Assembly (NCBI RefSeq): GCF_008642275.1
Contig: NZ_CP029189.1
Location: 4,996,501 to 5,060,500 of the forward strand
Reading direction: 5' to 3'
DNA: 64,000 bases
Source: Streptomyces venezuelae
Lineage (GTDB): Bacteria; Actinomycetota; Actinomycetes; Streptomycetales; Streptomycetaceae
The position numbers and the translations under genes were made by a program. Below, one piece after another: positions 7,413-15,921 of the stretch; the stretch's first letter is position 1, and each line of letters begins with the position of its first letter. The notes below the pieces were generated by a model that saw nothing but the letters and a program-made list of their open reading frames with translations, ran no database searches and was not told where the DNA came from.

Positions 7413-9527
7413 ATGACGGACGGGCGCACGACAGGGTCCGCGCGCGCCTTCGAGCTTCTGGAGCCTCTCGTCCAGGCGGCGACCGTACGCGTTCACGCCC
7501 CGCCGGGCGGGTATGACACCCCTCGCAGTCATCGGACCGGTCCCACGTGGGGGAGCGGCTTCTTCATCGCCCCCGGCTGGGTCCTGACGTGCGCGCACGT
7601 GGTCGGCGAAGGGGGTGCTGCGGTGCGTCTGACGGGACGCGAGGTCGGCATCACCTTTTCCGCCGGGAACACCACCGGGACGGTCACCGGGCGCGTGGAC
7701 TGCGTCCTGCCCGACCGGCTGGAGGAGCGGCGGCCCGGCCGGCACGCCCTGTGGGACCTGCCCGACCTGGCGCTGGTCCGGGTCCTGGCTCCCGTCTCGC
7801 ACGCCTGCGTGTGGCTGACCGACCGCTCCAGACCACGCTTCGACGAGGTCGCCTACTTCGGCTGCACCGAGGACCTCGGCACCCCCGAGATCACCGGCCG
7901 CACCACCCGGCTGCGCGGCACCGCCGGGAACGGCGCCGCCATCCGGCTCGGCGACGACGACGAGATCGAGCCCGGCATGTCCGGCGGGCCCGTGGTCGAC
8001 CTCGCCCGCGGCGAGGTCGTCGGCGTGCTCAAGGCCCGGCGGCAGACCGGGGGCGGCGGGCTCGCCGTCTCCGTCGTGCAGCTGCGCACCCTGCCGATGG
8101 CCGCGCGCGGCCAGGTCGGGCTCTACCGCCGGATCATGCAGGCCCACGACCGGTACCACTACGACCGGCACCTCAGCGATCTCGACAACCGCCGGACCTG
8201 GACGGACGTGCAGGGCGAACTCCCGCCGGAGGAGGGCGACCCGTACGCCGGCCGGGGCCGGCTCACCCCCGGCGAGCGCACCACCCTGTGCGGGCTGCTG
8301 GCCGAACTGCCCCCGCCCGGCTCCTCCGAGGTCGTACGCGCCCTGGTCGAGGAGGCGCGCGGCGAGGAGCCGGACCCGCTGCCGCCCGCCCCGCTGAGCT
8401 GGCGCGACGGTCTGGGGCTGCTGCACGACCCGCCGGGCGGCACCGGGGAGGCCGCGGCGATGCTCCGGTACGCGACGGACGTGAGCGTGGCCGAGTACCG
8501 GGAGCCGGCCACGCCGGGCGCGGACGAGGAGCTGTGGGACTGGGTACGGGCCACGGCCGAGCGCCTGTGGCGACCGCTGCGCCGCGAGCTCGGCGAGCGC
8601 CACGAGCGGGGCCTCGCCGAGCGCGAGCGCCGCCGCCGGGCCTCCACCGGGCGGACGGTGTACGGCCCGGCCCGCCGGTCCGGCGGACTGCCGCCCGGGG
8701 CGTCGGTGCTGCTGGAGGTGTGGGCGCACGGCTGGGAGGACGTCTACGATTGGCGGGTCTCGGTGCTGGCCGGTCCCGCGCACGCCGGACGGGTGACGCC
8801 CGTGGACTCCGGCGTACGGGCCACCCTGGCGGGCCTGCCGGAGGCGCTGCGGGCCCCGCTCGCCGAAGGTTTCCGGCGCTGCGACACCCACGAGGCGGCG
8901 GCCCTGCTCGAAGTGGCCGTGGAACCCGCGCTGTTCGGGCTGGCGGTGGACGAATGGGTGGTCGTGGGCGGCGTACCGCTCGGCGTGCAGCGCCCGGTGG
9001 TGCTCCGTCACCCGGCCGGCGCGCACCAGGGCGTGCCGAACCCCGCAGGCGCGCGGGAGCACCCCGCCGACCGCGAGGGCGGCGACGCGGCCGCCCGCTG
9101 GGCACGGGTCCAGACGGGACCGCTGCAGGACGAACGCGCCGACTGCATAAGGGGACGCCCGCGCAGCCCCGCCACCGAATGGCTGACGGGACTCCCCGAC
9201 AACACCGTGCCGGTGCACTGCCGGGCCGCCGACCAGGAGCCCACGCTCGGATCGCTGCACGCGGTACGGGACGCCGGCTACGGGGTGGTGGTGACCCGGC
9301 GCCCACCGCCCGACCCCGGGGCCTCCTGCGCGCCCTTCCACCGCGGGCTGCGGGAGGAACTGGCCGCCGCCGGACGGGCGGAGGTGCTCCCGGTCCGCCT
9401 GCAGAACCTGCGGGGGCGGGCGTACGGGGCGGATCCCGACGCCTACTGGGCGGCCGGCACGGGGCTGGTGTGGGAGGACCCGGCGCGGCCGCTGCCGGAC
9501 GAGGAGCCGCTCCAGGGCGACCTGTGA
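7413..9527 (+). CDS. Trypsin-like peptidase fused to VMAP-C-type domain
   Basis: A 704-residue fusion. The first 220 residues are a trypsin-like serine protease with His62 (TCAHVV), Asp118 (DLPDLAL) and Ser190 (GMSGGP), so the triad is intact. A helical middle part (about 280-390) resembles an effector-associated/VMAP middle region. The C-terminal 270 residues (VLLEVWAHGWEDVYDW to the end) look like the VMAP-C domain of proteins that accompany MoxR-vWA pairs in predicted conflict systems. There is no signal peptide, so it should act in the cytosol. I chose the ATG at 7413 because a GGGGGG run lies just upstream; the ATG at 7389 lacks a ribosome site. It heads a co-directional seven-gene run. 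Domain names past the protease are recognition by pattern, not search. Confidence 0.8.
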   Translation: MTDGRTTGSARAFELLEPLVQAATVRVHAPPGGYDTPRSHRTGPTWGSGFFIAPGWVLTCAHVVGEGGAAVRLTGREVGITFSAGNTTGTVTGRVDCVLPDRLEERRPGRHALWDLPDLALVRVLAPVSHACVWLTDRSRPRFDEVAYFGCTEDLGTPEITGRTTRLRGTAGNGAAIRLGDDDEIEPGMSGGPVVDLARGEVVGVLKARRQTGGGGLAVSVVQLRTLPMAARGQVGLYRRIMQAHDRYHYDRHLSDLDNRRTWTDVQGELPPEEGDPYAGRGRLTPGERTTLCGLLAELPPPGSSEVVRALVEEARGEEPDPLPPAPLSWRDGLGLLHDPPGGTGEAAAMLRYATDVSVAEYREPATPGADEELWDWVRATAERLWRPLRRELGERHERGLAERERRRRASTGRTVYGPARRSGGLPPGASVLLEVWAHGWEDVYDWRVSVLAGPAHAGRVTPVDSGVRATLAGLPEALRAPLAEGFRRCDTHEAAALLEVAVEPALFGLAVDEWVVVGGVPLGVQRPVVLRHPAGAHQGVPNPAGAREHPADREGGDAAARWARVQTGPLQDERADCIRGRPRSPATEWLTGLPDNTVPVHCRAADQEPTLGSLHAVRDAGYGVVVTRRPPPDPGASCAPFHRGLREELAAAGRAEVLPVRLQNLRGRAYGADPDAYWAAGTGLVWEDPARPLPDEEPLQGDL

Positions 9528-9581
9528 CGCGACCTGTGACACGGCCGGCGCGCACGACGCGAGGGAGGGAGCAGGAGCACC

Positions 9582-10613
9582 ATGAATGACGAGTGGCTCA
9601 TTTACCGCGGGGTGGGCGAACCTCACGACGGGATCGACGCCCTGCCGGACCCGCCGCCCTGGCGCGACTTCGACGGCGGCCCCGTGGCGGAGCCGGGCGG
9701 CCCGGCCCGGGTCGCCGACGGCAACGTGGCCCGGCGGCTCGGCGCGCACCGGCAGGCCGCCGAGCTCCACCGGCCCGAACCGGAGGAGCTGGAGGCCATC
9801 AACGCCGCCCTCTACCTGCGGCGGCCGCTGCTCGTGACCGGCTTCCCCGGCACCGGGAAGTCCACCCTCGCGCACGCCGTCGCCCACGAGCTGAAACTGG
9901 GGCGCGTGCTGCGGTGGCCGGTGGTGTCCCGCACCGTGCTCCAGGACGGCCTGTACCGGTACGACGCCCTGGCCCGGCTGCAGGACGTCCAGATCGCCGC
10001 GAGCGGCGCAGGCGGCCCGGCCGCCGCCGCGGACTCCGCGACCGCGCCCGGCATCGGGAAGTACATCCGGCTCGGCCCGCTCGGCACCGCCCTGCTGCCG
10101 ACGGCCAGGCCCCGCGTCCTGCTCATCGACGAGCTGGACAAGAGCGACATCGACCTCCCCAACGACCTGCTGAACGTGCTGGAGGAAGGGGAGTTCGCCC
10201 TCCCCGAGCTGGAACGGGTCGCCGACACCGAGCCCGAGGTCCAGGTGCTCACCGACGACGGGACCAAGGTCACCGTCCGCGGCGGCCGCGTGCGCTGCCG
10301 GGCCTTCCCCTTCATCATCCTCACCAGCAACGGGGAACGGGACTTCCCGGCCGCCCTGCTGCGCCGCTGCATCCAGCTGAAGCTCGGACAGCCCGGCGAG
10401 AAACGGCTCGCCACCATGGTCCGCGCCCACCTCGGCGAGGAGGCGGCCCGCCTCGGGGCCGACCTGATCCGGGAGTTCCTCAGCCGCTCCCAGTCCGAAC
10501 TGGTCGCCGCCGACCAGCTGCTGAACGCCGTCTACCTGACCCACTACGCCGCCCCGCCCACCCGGGAGGACCTCGCGGACCTGCTCATCCAGCGCCTCGA
10601 CCGCCCGAGGTGA
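9582..10613 (+). CDS. MoxR-like AAA+ ATPase
   Basis: A 343-residue ATPase with Walker A GFPGTGKST at 87-95, Walker B VLLIDEL near 179-185, a sensor-1 region ILTSNGERDFP and an arginine-bearing ALLRRC segment. MoxR-type ATPases work with von Willebrand A proteins as chaperone-like switches; here the vWA-like partner follows after 6 nt. The ATG has GGAG upstream. In VMAP ternary systems the ATPase is thought to license or reset the sensor/effector; that role is inferred from context. Confidence 0.88.
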   Translation: MNDEWLIYRGVGEPHDGIDALPDPPPWRDFDGGPVAEPGGPARVADGNVARRLGAHRQAAELHRPEPEELEAINAALYLRRPLLVTGFPGTGKSTLAHAVAHELKLGRVLRWPVVSRTVLQDGLYRYDALARLQDVQIAASGAGGPAAAADSATAPGIGKYIRLGPLGTALLPTARPRVLLIDELDKSDIDLPNDLLNVLEEGEFALPELERVADTEPEVQVLTDDGTKVTVRGGRVRCRAFPFIILTSNGERDFPAALLRRCIQLKLGQPGEKRLATMVRAHLGEEAARLGADLIREFLSRSQSELVAADQLLNAVYLTHYAAPPTREDLADLLIQRLDRPR

Positions 10614-10619
10614 TCGGCC

Positions 10620-13600
10620 GTGGCATCCGCCGGGACGCCCGGCGTCCGTGAACTGGCCGCGCTGCTGCGCGCCGCCGGGCTCGACCCGTCCGCGGGGGAA
10701 ATCGCCGACGCGCTGTGGCTGGCCGGGCACATCGGCCCGCCCGGGCAGGCCGCCCGGGGCGGCCCGGCACCGGCCCGCCCGGAGACCGGACCCGGGGAGC
10801 CGGGCGGGGAGCCCGCCGGGCCCGTACGCACCGACACGGAGCCCGACGCCCCGGTCGGGCTCTACGCGCCCGGAGCGGCCCGGGCCGACGGCTCCGGCGG
10901 GGAACCGCCCGGGGAGTCGCCGGAGGAGTACGGAGTGCCCGTACGGGTCCCCGGAGCCGCGGCGCTGCCCCGCATCCTGGACATCCAGCGGGCCCTGCGC
11001 GCCCTCCAGCGGCACCGCCCGCCCGGCCCGCCGACCCGGCTCGTGATCGACGAGGCAGCCACCGCCGAGACCAGCGCCCGCGCCCTCGGACTGGTCATCC
11101 CCGTGCTCCGGCCTGCGAGCCGGCGCGAGGCGACCGTACGGCTGGTGATGGACGCGTCCCCGTCGATGGCCGTCTGGCAGGACATGTTCGAGGAACTGCG
11201 GTCCGTGTGCGAGCGGCTGGGCGCCTTCCGGGACGTCCAGGTGCACTACCTGCACCGCCTCGCCGACGGCACGGCCGCGCTCGGCCGCAGCCCCGCACCC
11301 GGCTGCGTACGCGCCTCGGGCCTGCGTTCCGGCGACCAGTTACGGGACCCGACCGGCCGGGCCCTGACCATGGTGGTATCCGACTGCGCCGGGCCGCTGT
11401 GGCGCGAGGGCACGGCACAGCGGCTGCTGCACCGGTGGGCCGAATGCACCCCGTGCATGGTCGTCCAGCCGCTGCCGCAGCGGCTGTGGGGGCGCAGCTG
11501 GCTGCCCACCGAGCGGGGCACGCTCACCCGGCCGGAGGGCGGCGGGCAGCAGCTCGCCTTCCGGCCCGACCGGCCGCCGCTGCCCGGGCGGCCCACGGGC
11601 GGGCTGACGGTGCCGGTACTGCCGCCGAGCGCGACCGCCCTCGGCGCGTGGGCCCGGCTGCTGGCCGGGCTGACGGCCGGGCCGGTACCGGCCGAGGTGG
11701 GCCGGGTCCTGGCCGACCATCCGGCCGCACCCCTGCCGCCGCCGCGCGCGATGCGCCCGCCGCGCGAGCTGGTGGCCCGGTTCCGGTCCTCGGCCGCGCC
11801 CCGGGCCGTACAGCTCGCGGTGTACCTGTCGGCCGCGCCCCTGACCCTGCCCGTGATGCGGCTGGTGCAGCGCACGATGCTGCCGGACTCCGAGCCCTCC
11901 GACCTGGCGGAGGTGCTGCTGAGCGGGCTGCTGCGGCGCAGCGGGCCCGAGCCGGGACACTGGTACGAGTTCGCCCCCGGGGTGCAGGACGTCCTGCTGG
12001 GGCCGCTGGGGCGGGACGAGGCCGCACTGGTGCTCAAGCACTGCTCGGAGTACGTACGGGCGCACTTCGGCCGGGGCGTACGGAACTTCCCCGCGCTCGC
12101 GGTCTCCCAGCTGACCGGGACCCCGCCGGCGGTGGCCGACCCCGGACCCGAGGAGGACGAGCGGGCACCGGAGGGGCGGCTGCCGCAGGCCTTCGCGCAG
12201 GTTTCGGCCAAAGTCGTACGGCGCTACCTGCCCGGGATGCCGCAGCAGGGCCCCGCGGTACGCCGGCCCGCCGCGGTCCCGGCGCCCACCCGGGCCGGGG
12301 CGGTGCGCGCCGCCCGCGACCGGCTGGCCGACGCCGACGGGGACGGCGGCGCGCGGGCCCTGTACGAGGCCGTGGCGGTGCTCCGGCGGGCGGTCACGGC
12401 CCCGGCGGGGCCCGGCGACCAGCCCGAGGAGGCGGAGACCGAGCTGGCGGGGGCACTGCTGCGGCTGTGGGCGGCCCAGCGGGACCCGGAGCTCCTGGCC
12501 GAAGCGGAACGGACCGTGACGGGGCTGCGGACGGCACGGGCGGGGGCGGCGCTCGGCCGGGTGCTGTACGAGCGGGCGCTGGCCGCCGGACCGGACGCCG
12601 AGCTGCTGGCGGCGGCGGACATCGAGTTCGCGGCGGCCGGAGCCGCGGCCGACCCGGAACTGCGCCGGGACTGCGCGGTACGGCGGGCCGAGACCCTGAT
12701 CCGGCTCAGCGGCCTCCGGGACGAGGCGGGCGCGCTGCGCGAGGCCCGGGCGGCCCTGGAACCCCTGGCGGGCCGGGCTCCCGGCACGGAACCCGGCCCC
12801 GGTGCGGACGGCCCCGGCTCCGGCGCGCAGAACGGCGGGGACGGCGGCCCGGCCCCGTACCCCGAGCTGCATCTGGCCCTGGGCCGCGTCCTGCTGGCCC
12901 TGCTGCCCCGCACCCCGGACCCGGCCGAGCGCACCGCCCTGGCCGAACAGGCCGCGGCCCGCCTGACCGCGGCCCTGACCACCCCGCCCGAAGCCCCCGG
13001 CCGCACCGGTCCGGGCACCGCACAGGTCCGGGTGGAGCTCGCCGACGCGCTGCGCCACCTCCCCGCCCGGCTGGAGGAGGCCGCCGCGCACCTGGACACG
13101 GCCCTGGCGGAGGCGGGCGGGGACCCGGAGCTGCGGGTGGCCGCCCTGGTGTGCCTGGCGCGCGTGCACCGGGAGCGGTACGCGCGGGACGCGGACCCGA
13201 CGGCTCTGGAGGACGCGGCCGAGGCGTACGGCCGGGCCCGGCGGCTGATCCCCCGTGACGCGGAGGCCTTCGGGGAACTGCTGCCCGAGTGGGGCGACGT
13301 GCTCCTGGACCGGGCCCGGGCCGCCGACGGGCGGCGGTTCACCGGGGCCGCCGTACGGGTCCTGCGCGAGAGCCGGGCCGCCGTCCCGCAGTCCGACTCC
13401 GGTGCGGCCCACCGGCTGCTGCGGCTGGCCACCGGACTCCGGCTGCGGCACACCTACGAGGGCGACCCGGTGGACCTGCGGGAGGCCGAGTACCTGCTGG
13501 AACTGGCCGTCCGGCACAGCCGCAACCCCCTGGAACAGGCCCGTCTGTGGCGGGACCACGGCGACGTCCAGCAGGAACTCCACGGCCACACCCGGGCGCT

Positions 13601-13871
13601 GGAGCGCCTCGACCGGGCGGCGGACTCCTACCGGCGGGCCTGGCGGGCCGCCCTGGAGGCCGACGTGGAGGAGCGCGAGGACACCGCCGTCCAGCTGGCC
13701 GCCCGTGTCCAGCAGTTGCGCGGCGACGTACTGGAACGCCTGGCCCGGCCCCGCGCGGCCCTGGACGCGTACCGCTCGGCGCTGGAGCTGTGGACGCGGA
13801 CCCGGGAGGGCGAGGCAGGGCGCTCGGAGGCGGTCCGCGCGCGGATCCTGGCCCTGGAGGCCGGGCTCTGA
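10620..13871 (+). CDS. SAV_2336-family vWA-like protein with TPR-like C-terminus
   Basis: A 1083-residue protein. Residues 1-40 are helical, followed by a Gly/Pro-rich linker, then a vWA-like domain with a MIDAS-type DxSxS (Asp178, Ser180, Ser182) in VRLVMDASPSM. Next is a helical region (to about 520) matching the SAV_2336 N-terminal family as I remember it, and the last 500 residues are Ala/Arg/Leu-rich helical repeats that look TPR-like and divergent. The GTG start follows the MoxR stop by 6 nt, indicating coupled translation. It is probably the vWA component of the MoxR pair, with the repeat tail for protein contacts. Confidence 0.78.
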   Translation: MASAGTPGVRELAALLRAAGLDPSAGEIADALWLAGHIGPPGQAARGGPAPARPETGPGEPGGEPAGPVRTDTEPDAPVGLYAPGAARADGSGGEPPGESPEEYGVPVRVPGAAALPRILDIQRALRALQRHRPPGPPTRLVIDEAATAETSARALGLVIPVLRPASRREATVRLVMDASPSMAVWQDMFEELRSVCERLGAFRDVQVHYLHRLADGTAALGRSPAPGCVRASGLRSGDQLRDPTGRALTMVVSDCAGPLWREGTAQRLLHRWAECTPCMVVQPLPQRLWGRSWLPTERGTLTRPEGGGQQLAFRPDRPPLPGRPTGGLTVPVLPPSATALGAWARLLAGLTAGPVPAEVGRVLADHPAAPLPPPRAMRPPRELVARFRSSAAPRAVQLAVYLSAAPLTLPVMRLVQRTMLPDSEPSDLAEVLLSGLLRRSGPEPGHWYEFAPGVQDVLLGPLGRDEAALVLKHCSEYVRAHFGRGVRNFPALAVSQLTGTPPAVADPGPEEDERAPEGRLPQAFAQVSAKVVRRYLPGMPQQGPAVRRPAAVPAPTRAGAVRAARDRLADADGDGGARALYEAVAVLRRAVTAPAGPGDQPEEAETELAGALLRLWAAQRDPELLAEAERTVTGLRTARAGAALGRVLYERALAAGPDAELLAAADIEFAAAGAAADPELRRDCAVRRAETLIRLSGLRDEAGALREARAALEPLAGRAPGTEPGPGADGPGSGAQNGGDGGPAPYPELHLALGRVLLALLPRTPDPAERTALAEQAAARLTAALTTPPEAPGRTGPGTAQVRVELADALRHLPARLEEAAAHLDTALAEAGGDPELRVAALVCLARVHRERYARDADPTALEDAAEAYGRARRLIPRDAEAFGELLPEWGDVLLDRARAADGRRFTGAAVRVLRESRAAVPQSDSGAAHRLLRLATGLRLRHTYEGDPVDLREAEYLLELAVRHSRNPLEQARLWRDHGDVQQELHGHTRALERLDRAADSYRRAWRAALEADVEEREDTAVQLAARVQQLRGDVLERLARPRAALDAYRSALELWTRTREGEAGRSEAVRARILALEAGL

Positions 13872-13983
13872 CGCGGTGGCCGGGGGTGCGGCCGGGGCCG
13901 GGGGCCGCTGTTTCCACGGACCGGCCGACGGGAAAGGGAAGTGGACCATCCGGTGTGCGACGCGACAGGGGGCCCGGCGGCAC

Positions 13984-14178
13984 ATGGTGACGAAGCAGCA
14001 GGAAGTGGCGGCGGCGACCTCGGGATGCCCGGGGCGGCTGCCGGATCTCTCCGGGCTGGACCTGGCGGCGCTGCGCGGGATCGACCATCCCGTGCTGGCC
14101 GGGGTGATCGAGGGCATGGTCGAGCGGGTGACCCATCCCGCGGAGATCCTCAACGCCTTCGACTCCAGCGTGGCCTGA
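13984..14178 (+). CDS. fxsA: FxsA-type RiPP precursor (FxSxx-COOH peptide)
   Basis: A 64-residue peptide whose middle reads LPDLSGLDLAAL, GIDHPVLAGVI and HPAEILNAF, the conserved leader region of FxSxx-COOH precursors. The C-terminus is FDSSVA: the Phe-x-Ser core is present, but one residue more than the canonical FxSxx ending follows Phe. In this family a radical SAM/SPASM enzyme cross-links the C-terminal core; that enzyme is encoded next. The ATG at 13984 has an AGGGGG run about 12 nt upstream; the GTG one codon later is an alternative. It is easily missed because it lies in a gap between two large genes. Confidence 0.82.
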   Translation: MVTKQQEVAAATSGCPGRLPDLSGLDLAALRGIDHPVLAGVIEGMVERVTHPAEILNAFDSSVA

Positions 14179-14268
14179 TCGCACCATGCCTGATCCGTCC
14201 TACCTTGAAACCGAGTTGACCACTTTCCGCCGTTAGCCGGGACCGTCCCCAGGGCAGGGATGGACCGT

Positions 14269-14290
14269 CCGCCGGGGTGTCCCCGGGCGG
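14269..14290 (+). other. Hairpin between the precursor and maturase genes
   Basis: A GGGG/CCCC stem with a TGT loop, flanked by CCGC/GCGG that nearly extends it, lies in the 138-nt gap between fxsA and fxsB. Such a hairpin could make more precursor than enzyme mRNA. TTGACC at 14216-14221 also lies in this gap but has no good -10 partner. Confidence 0.3.
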
Positions 14291-14316
14291 TTGTTGCCGG
14301 GGGAGGGAGTGCGGTG

Positions 14317-15921
14317 ATGCGGCGAGCGGTCACGAGCGGAACCCCGCTGCCCGCACCCGGCACCCCGGACCCCACCCCGCCCCCCGACCGCGCGAAGCCC
14401 GTCCCGTCCCCCGACCGCGCGAAGCCCGTCCCGTCCCCGGCCCCCGCGCTGCCCACCTCGCCCCCCGGCCCCGTACAGCCCGCCGGAGCCGCACGCCCCG
14501 ACGCCACTGCGCCCCCCGACCCCGCGCAGCCCGACGCGCACGACGGCGGCACGGCGTCCCCGGATGCCGCCGGGCCGGCCGATCCCGCCCGGCAGGCCGC
14601 CGCAACAGCGCGCGCCGCCACCACGCCCCCCGACCCTGCCGACCCCGCGCAGCGGGACACGGCGGCGGACGTCCAGCAGCTGCGGCACGCCCGGCACGCG
14701 CCCTGGCCCTACACCCGGCTCGACGTGGCCGCCGCGCGGGCCGCAGGCCACCGGCCCCACCCGATACGCCAGTTCGTCCTCAAGACCCGCAGCCGCTGCA
14801 ACCTCGCCTGCACCTACTGCTACGTCTACGAGATGGCCGACCAGGGCTGGCGCGACCAGCCGCCCGTCATGACCCCGGCCACCACCGCCCGCGCCGCGCA
14901 GCGCATCGCCGAGCACGCCGCCGCCCACGACCTGCCCCGGATCGACCTCGTCCTGCACGGCGGCGAACCGCTGCTCACCGCCCCCGCCCGACTGGCCGAG
15001 CCCGTCGACGCCGTCCGGGCCGCCGTGGCCCGGGCCGCCCCCCGCACCCGGGTCACCGCCACCGTCCAGACCAACGGAACCCTGCTCACCCGTGGCCGCA
15101 TCACCGCCCTGGCCGCCGCCGGAATCCGGGTCGGCGTCAGCCTCGACGGCGGTCTCCCCACGCACAACACCCGCCGCGTGGACCACGCCGGACGGCCCGG
15201 CTTCGCGTCCGCCGCCCGGGGCCTGCGGCTGCTGGCCCGCCATCCGCAGAGCTACGCCGGGGTGCTGTGCGTCGTCGATCTCGACCACGACCCGGTGGAG
15301 ACCTACGAGTCCCTGCTCGCCTTCGCCCCGCCCAGCATCGGGCTGCTCCTGCCGCTCGCGAACTGGAGCGACCCGCCCCCCGGCCACCGGCCGGGCCGGA
15401 CCCCGTACGCGGACTGGCTCCTCGCCGTCTTCGAACGCTGGTGGCACGACGGCGTACGGCGCACCCGGATCCGGCTCTTCGAGGAGATCATCGCCCTGTT
15501 GCTCGGCCTGCCCACCACCACCGAGACCCTCGGGCTCACGCCCGCCGCCACCGCCGTGATCGAGACCGACGGCTCCATCGAACAGGCCGACTCACTGAAA
15601 TCCGCGTACGAGGGGGCCGCCGCGACCGGGATGGCCCTCGACACCCACAGCTTCGACCAGCTCCTCGAACACCCCGGACTCGCCGCCCGCCAGCTCGGCC
15701 GGGAGGCGCTCGCCTCCCGCTGCCGCGCCTGCGAGCTGGTCGACGTGTGCGGCGGAGGGCACTACCCGCACCGCTACCGCGCCGGCGAGGGCTTCCGGCA
15801 GCCGTCCGTGTACTGCGCCGACCTGCAGCCGCTGATCCGGCACATCGCCGCCGCCGTCCAACGGGCCGCGCAGCCCCGTGCCACCGGGGCCACCGCCCAC
15901 CCCCCGGCGGTCGCCTCATGA
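14317..15921 (+). CDS. fxsB: FxsB-family radical SAM/SPASM peptide maturase
   Basis: Iron-sulfur enzyme expected to install a cyclophane-type cross-link in the FxsA peptide. The [4Fe-4S]/SAM motif is CNLACTYC (Cys161, Cys165, Cys168), followed by HGGEP and TNGT segments typical of the radical SAM barrel. A C-terminal SPASM region (CRACELVDVCGGGHYPHRY and a late CADL) binds auxiliary clusters. The 534-residue product is longer than usual because residues 1-120 are a Pro/Ala-rich, probably disordered extension that includes a 9-residue tandem duplication. I chose the ATG at 14317, with GGAGGGAG upstream. Its stop overlaps the next start (ATGA). Confidence 0.9.
   Translation: MRRAVTSGTPLPAPGTPDPTPPPDRAKPVPSPDRAKPVPSPAPALPTSPPGPVQPAGAARPDATAPPDPAQPDAHDGGTASPDAAGPADPARQAAATARAATTPPDPADPAQRDTAADVQQLRHARHAPWPYTRLDVAAARAAGHRPHPIRQFVLKTRSRCNLACTYCYVYEMADQGWRDQPPVMTPATTARAAQRIAEHAAAHDLPRIDLVLHGGEPLLTAPARLAEPVDAVRAAVARAAPRTRVTATVQTNGTLLTRGRITALAAAGIRVGVSLDGGLPTHNTRRVDHAGRPGFASAARGLRLLARHPQSYAGVLCVVDLDHDPVETYESLLAFAPPSIGLLLPLANWSDPPPGHRPGRTPYADWLLAVFERWWHDGVRRTRIRLFEEIIALLLGLPTTTETLGLTPAATAVIETDGSIEQADSLKSAYEGAAATGMALDTHSFDQLLEHPGLAARQLGREALASRCRACELVDVCGGGHYPHRYRAGEGFRQPSVYCADLQPLIRHIAAAVQRAAQPRATGATAHPPAVAS
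14383..14436 (+). repeat. 27-bp tandem duplication inside fxsB
   Basis: Two exact 27-bp copies (14383-14409 and 14410-14436) encode PDRAKPVPS twice in the Pro/Ala-rich N-terminal extension. In-frame duplication of a disordered linker, probably from replication slippage. Confidence 0.9.

Noticed and set aside
9582..13871. Magnesium chelatase (BchI/BchD-like)
   Set aside because: The AAA+/vWA pairing is superficially similar, but no chelatase or porphyrin genes are near, and flanking VMAP-C and fxs genes fit a conflict module better.
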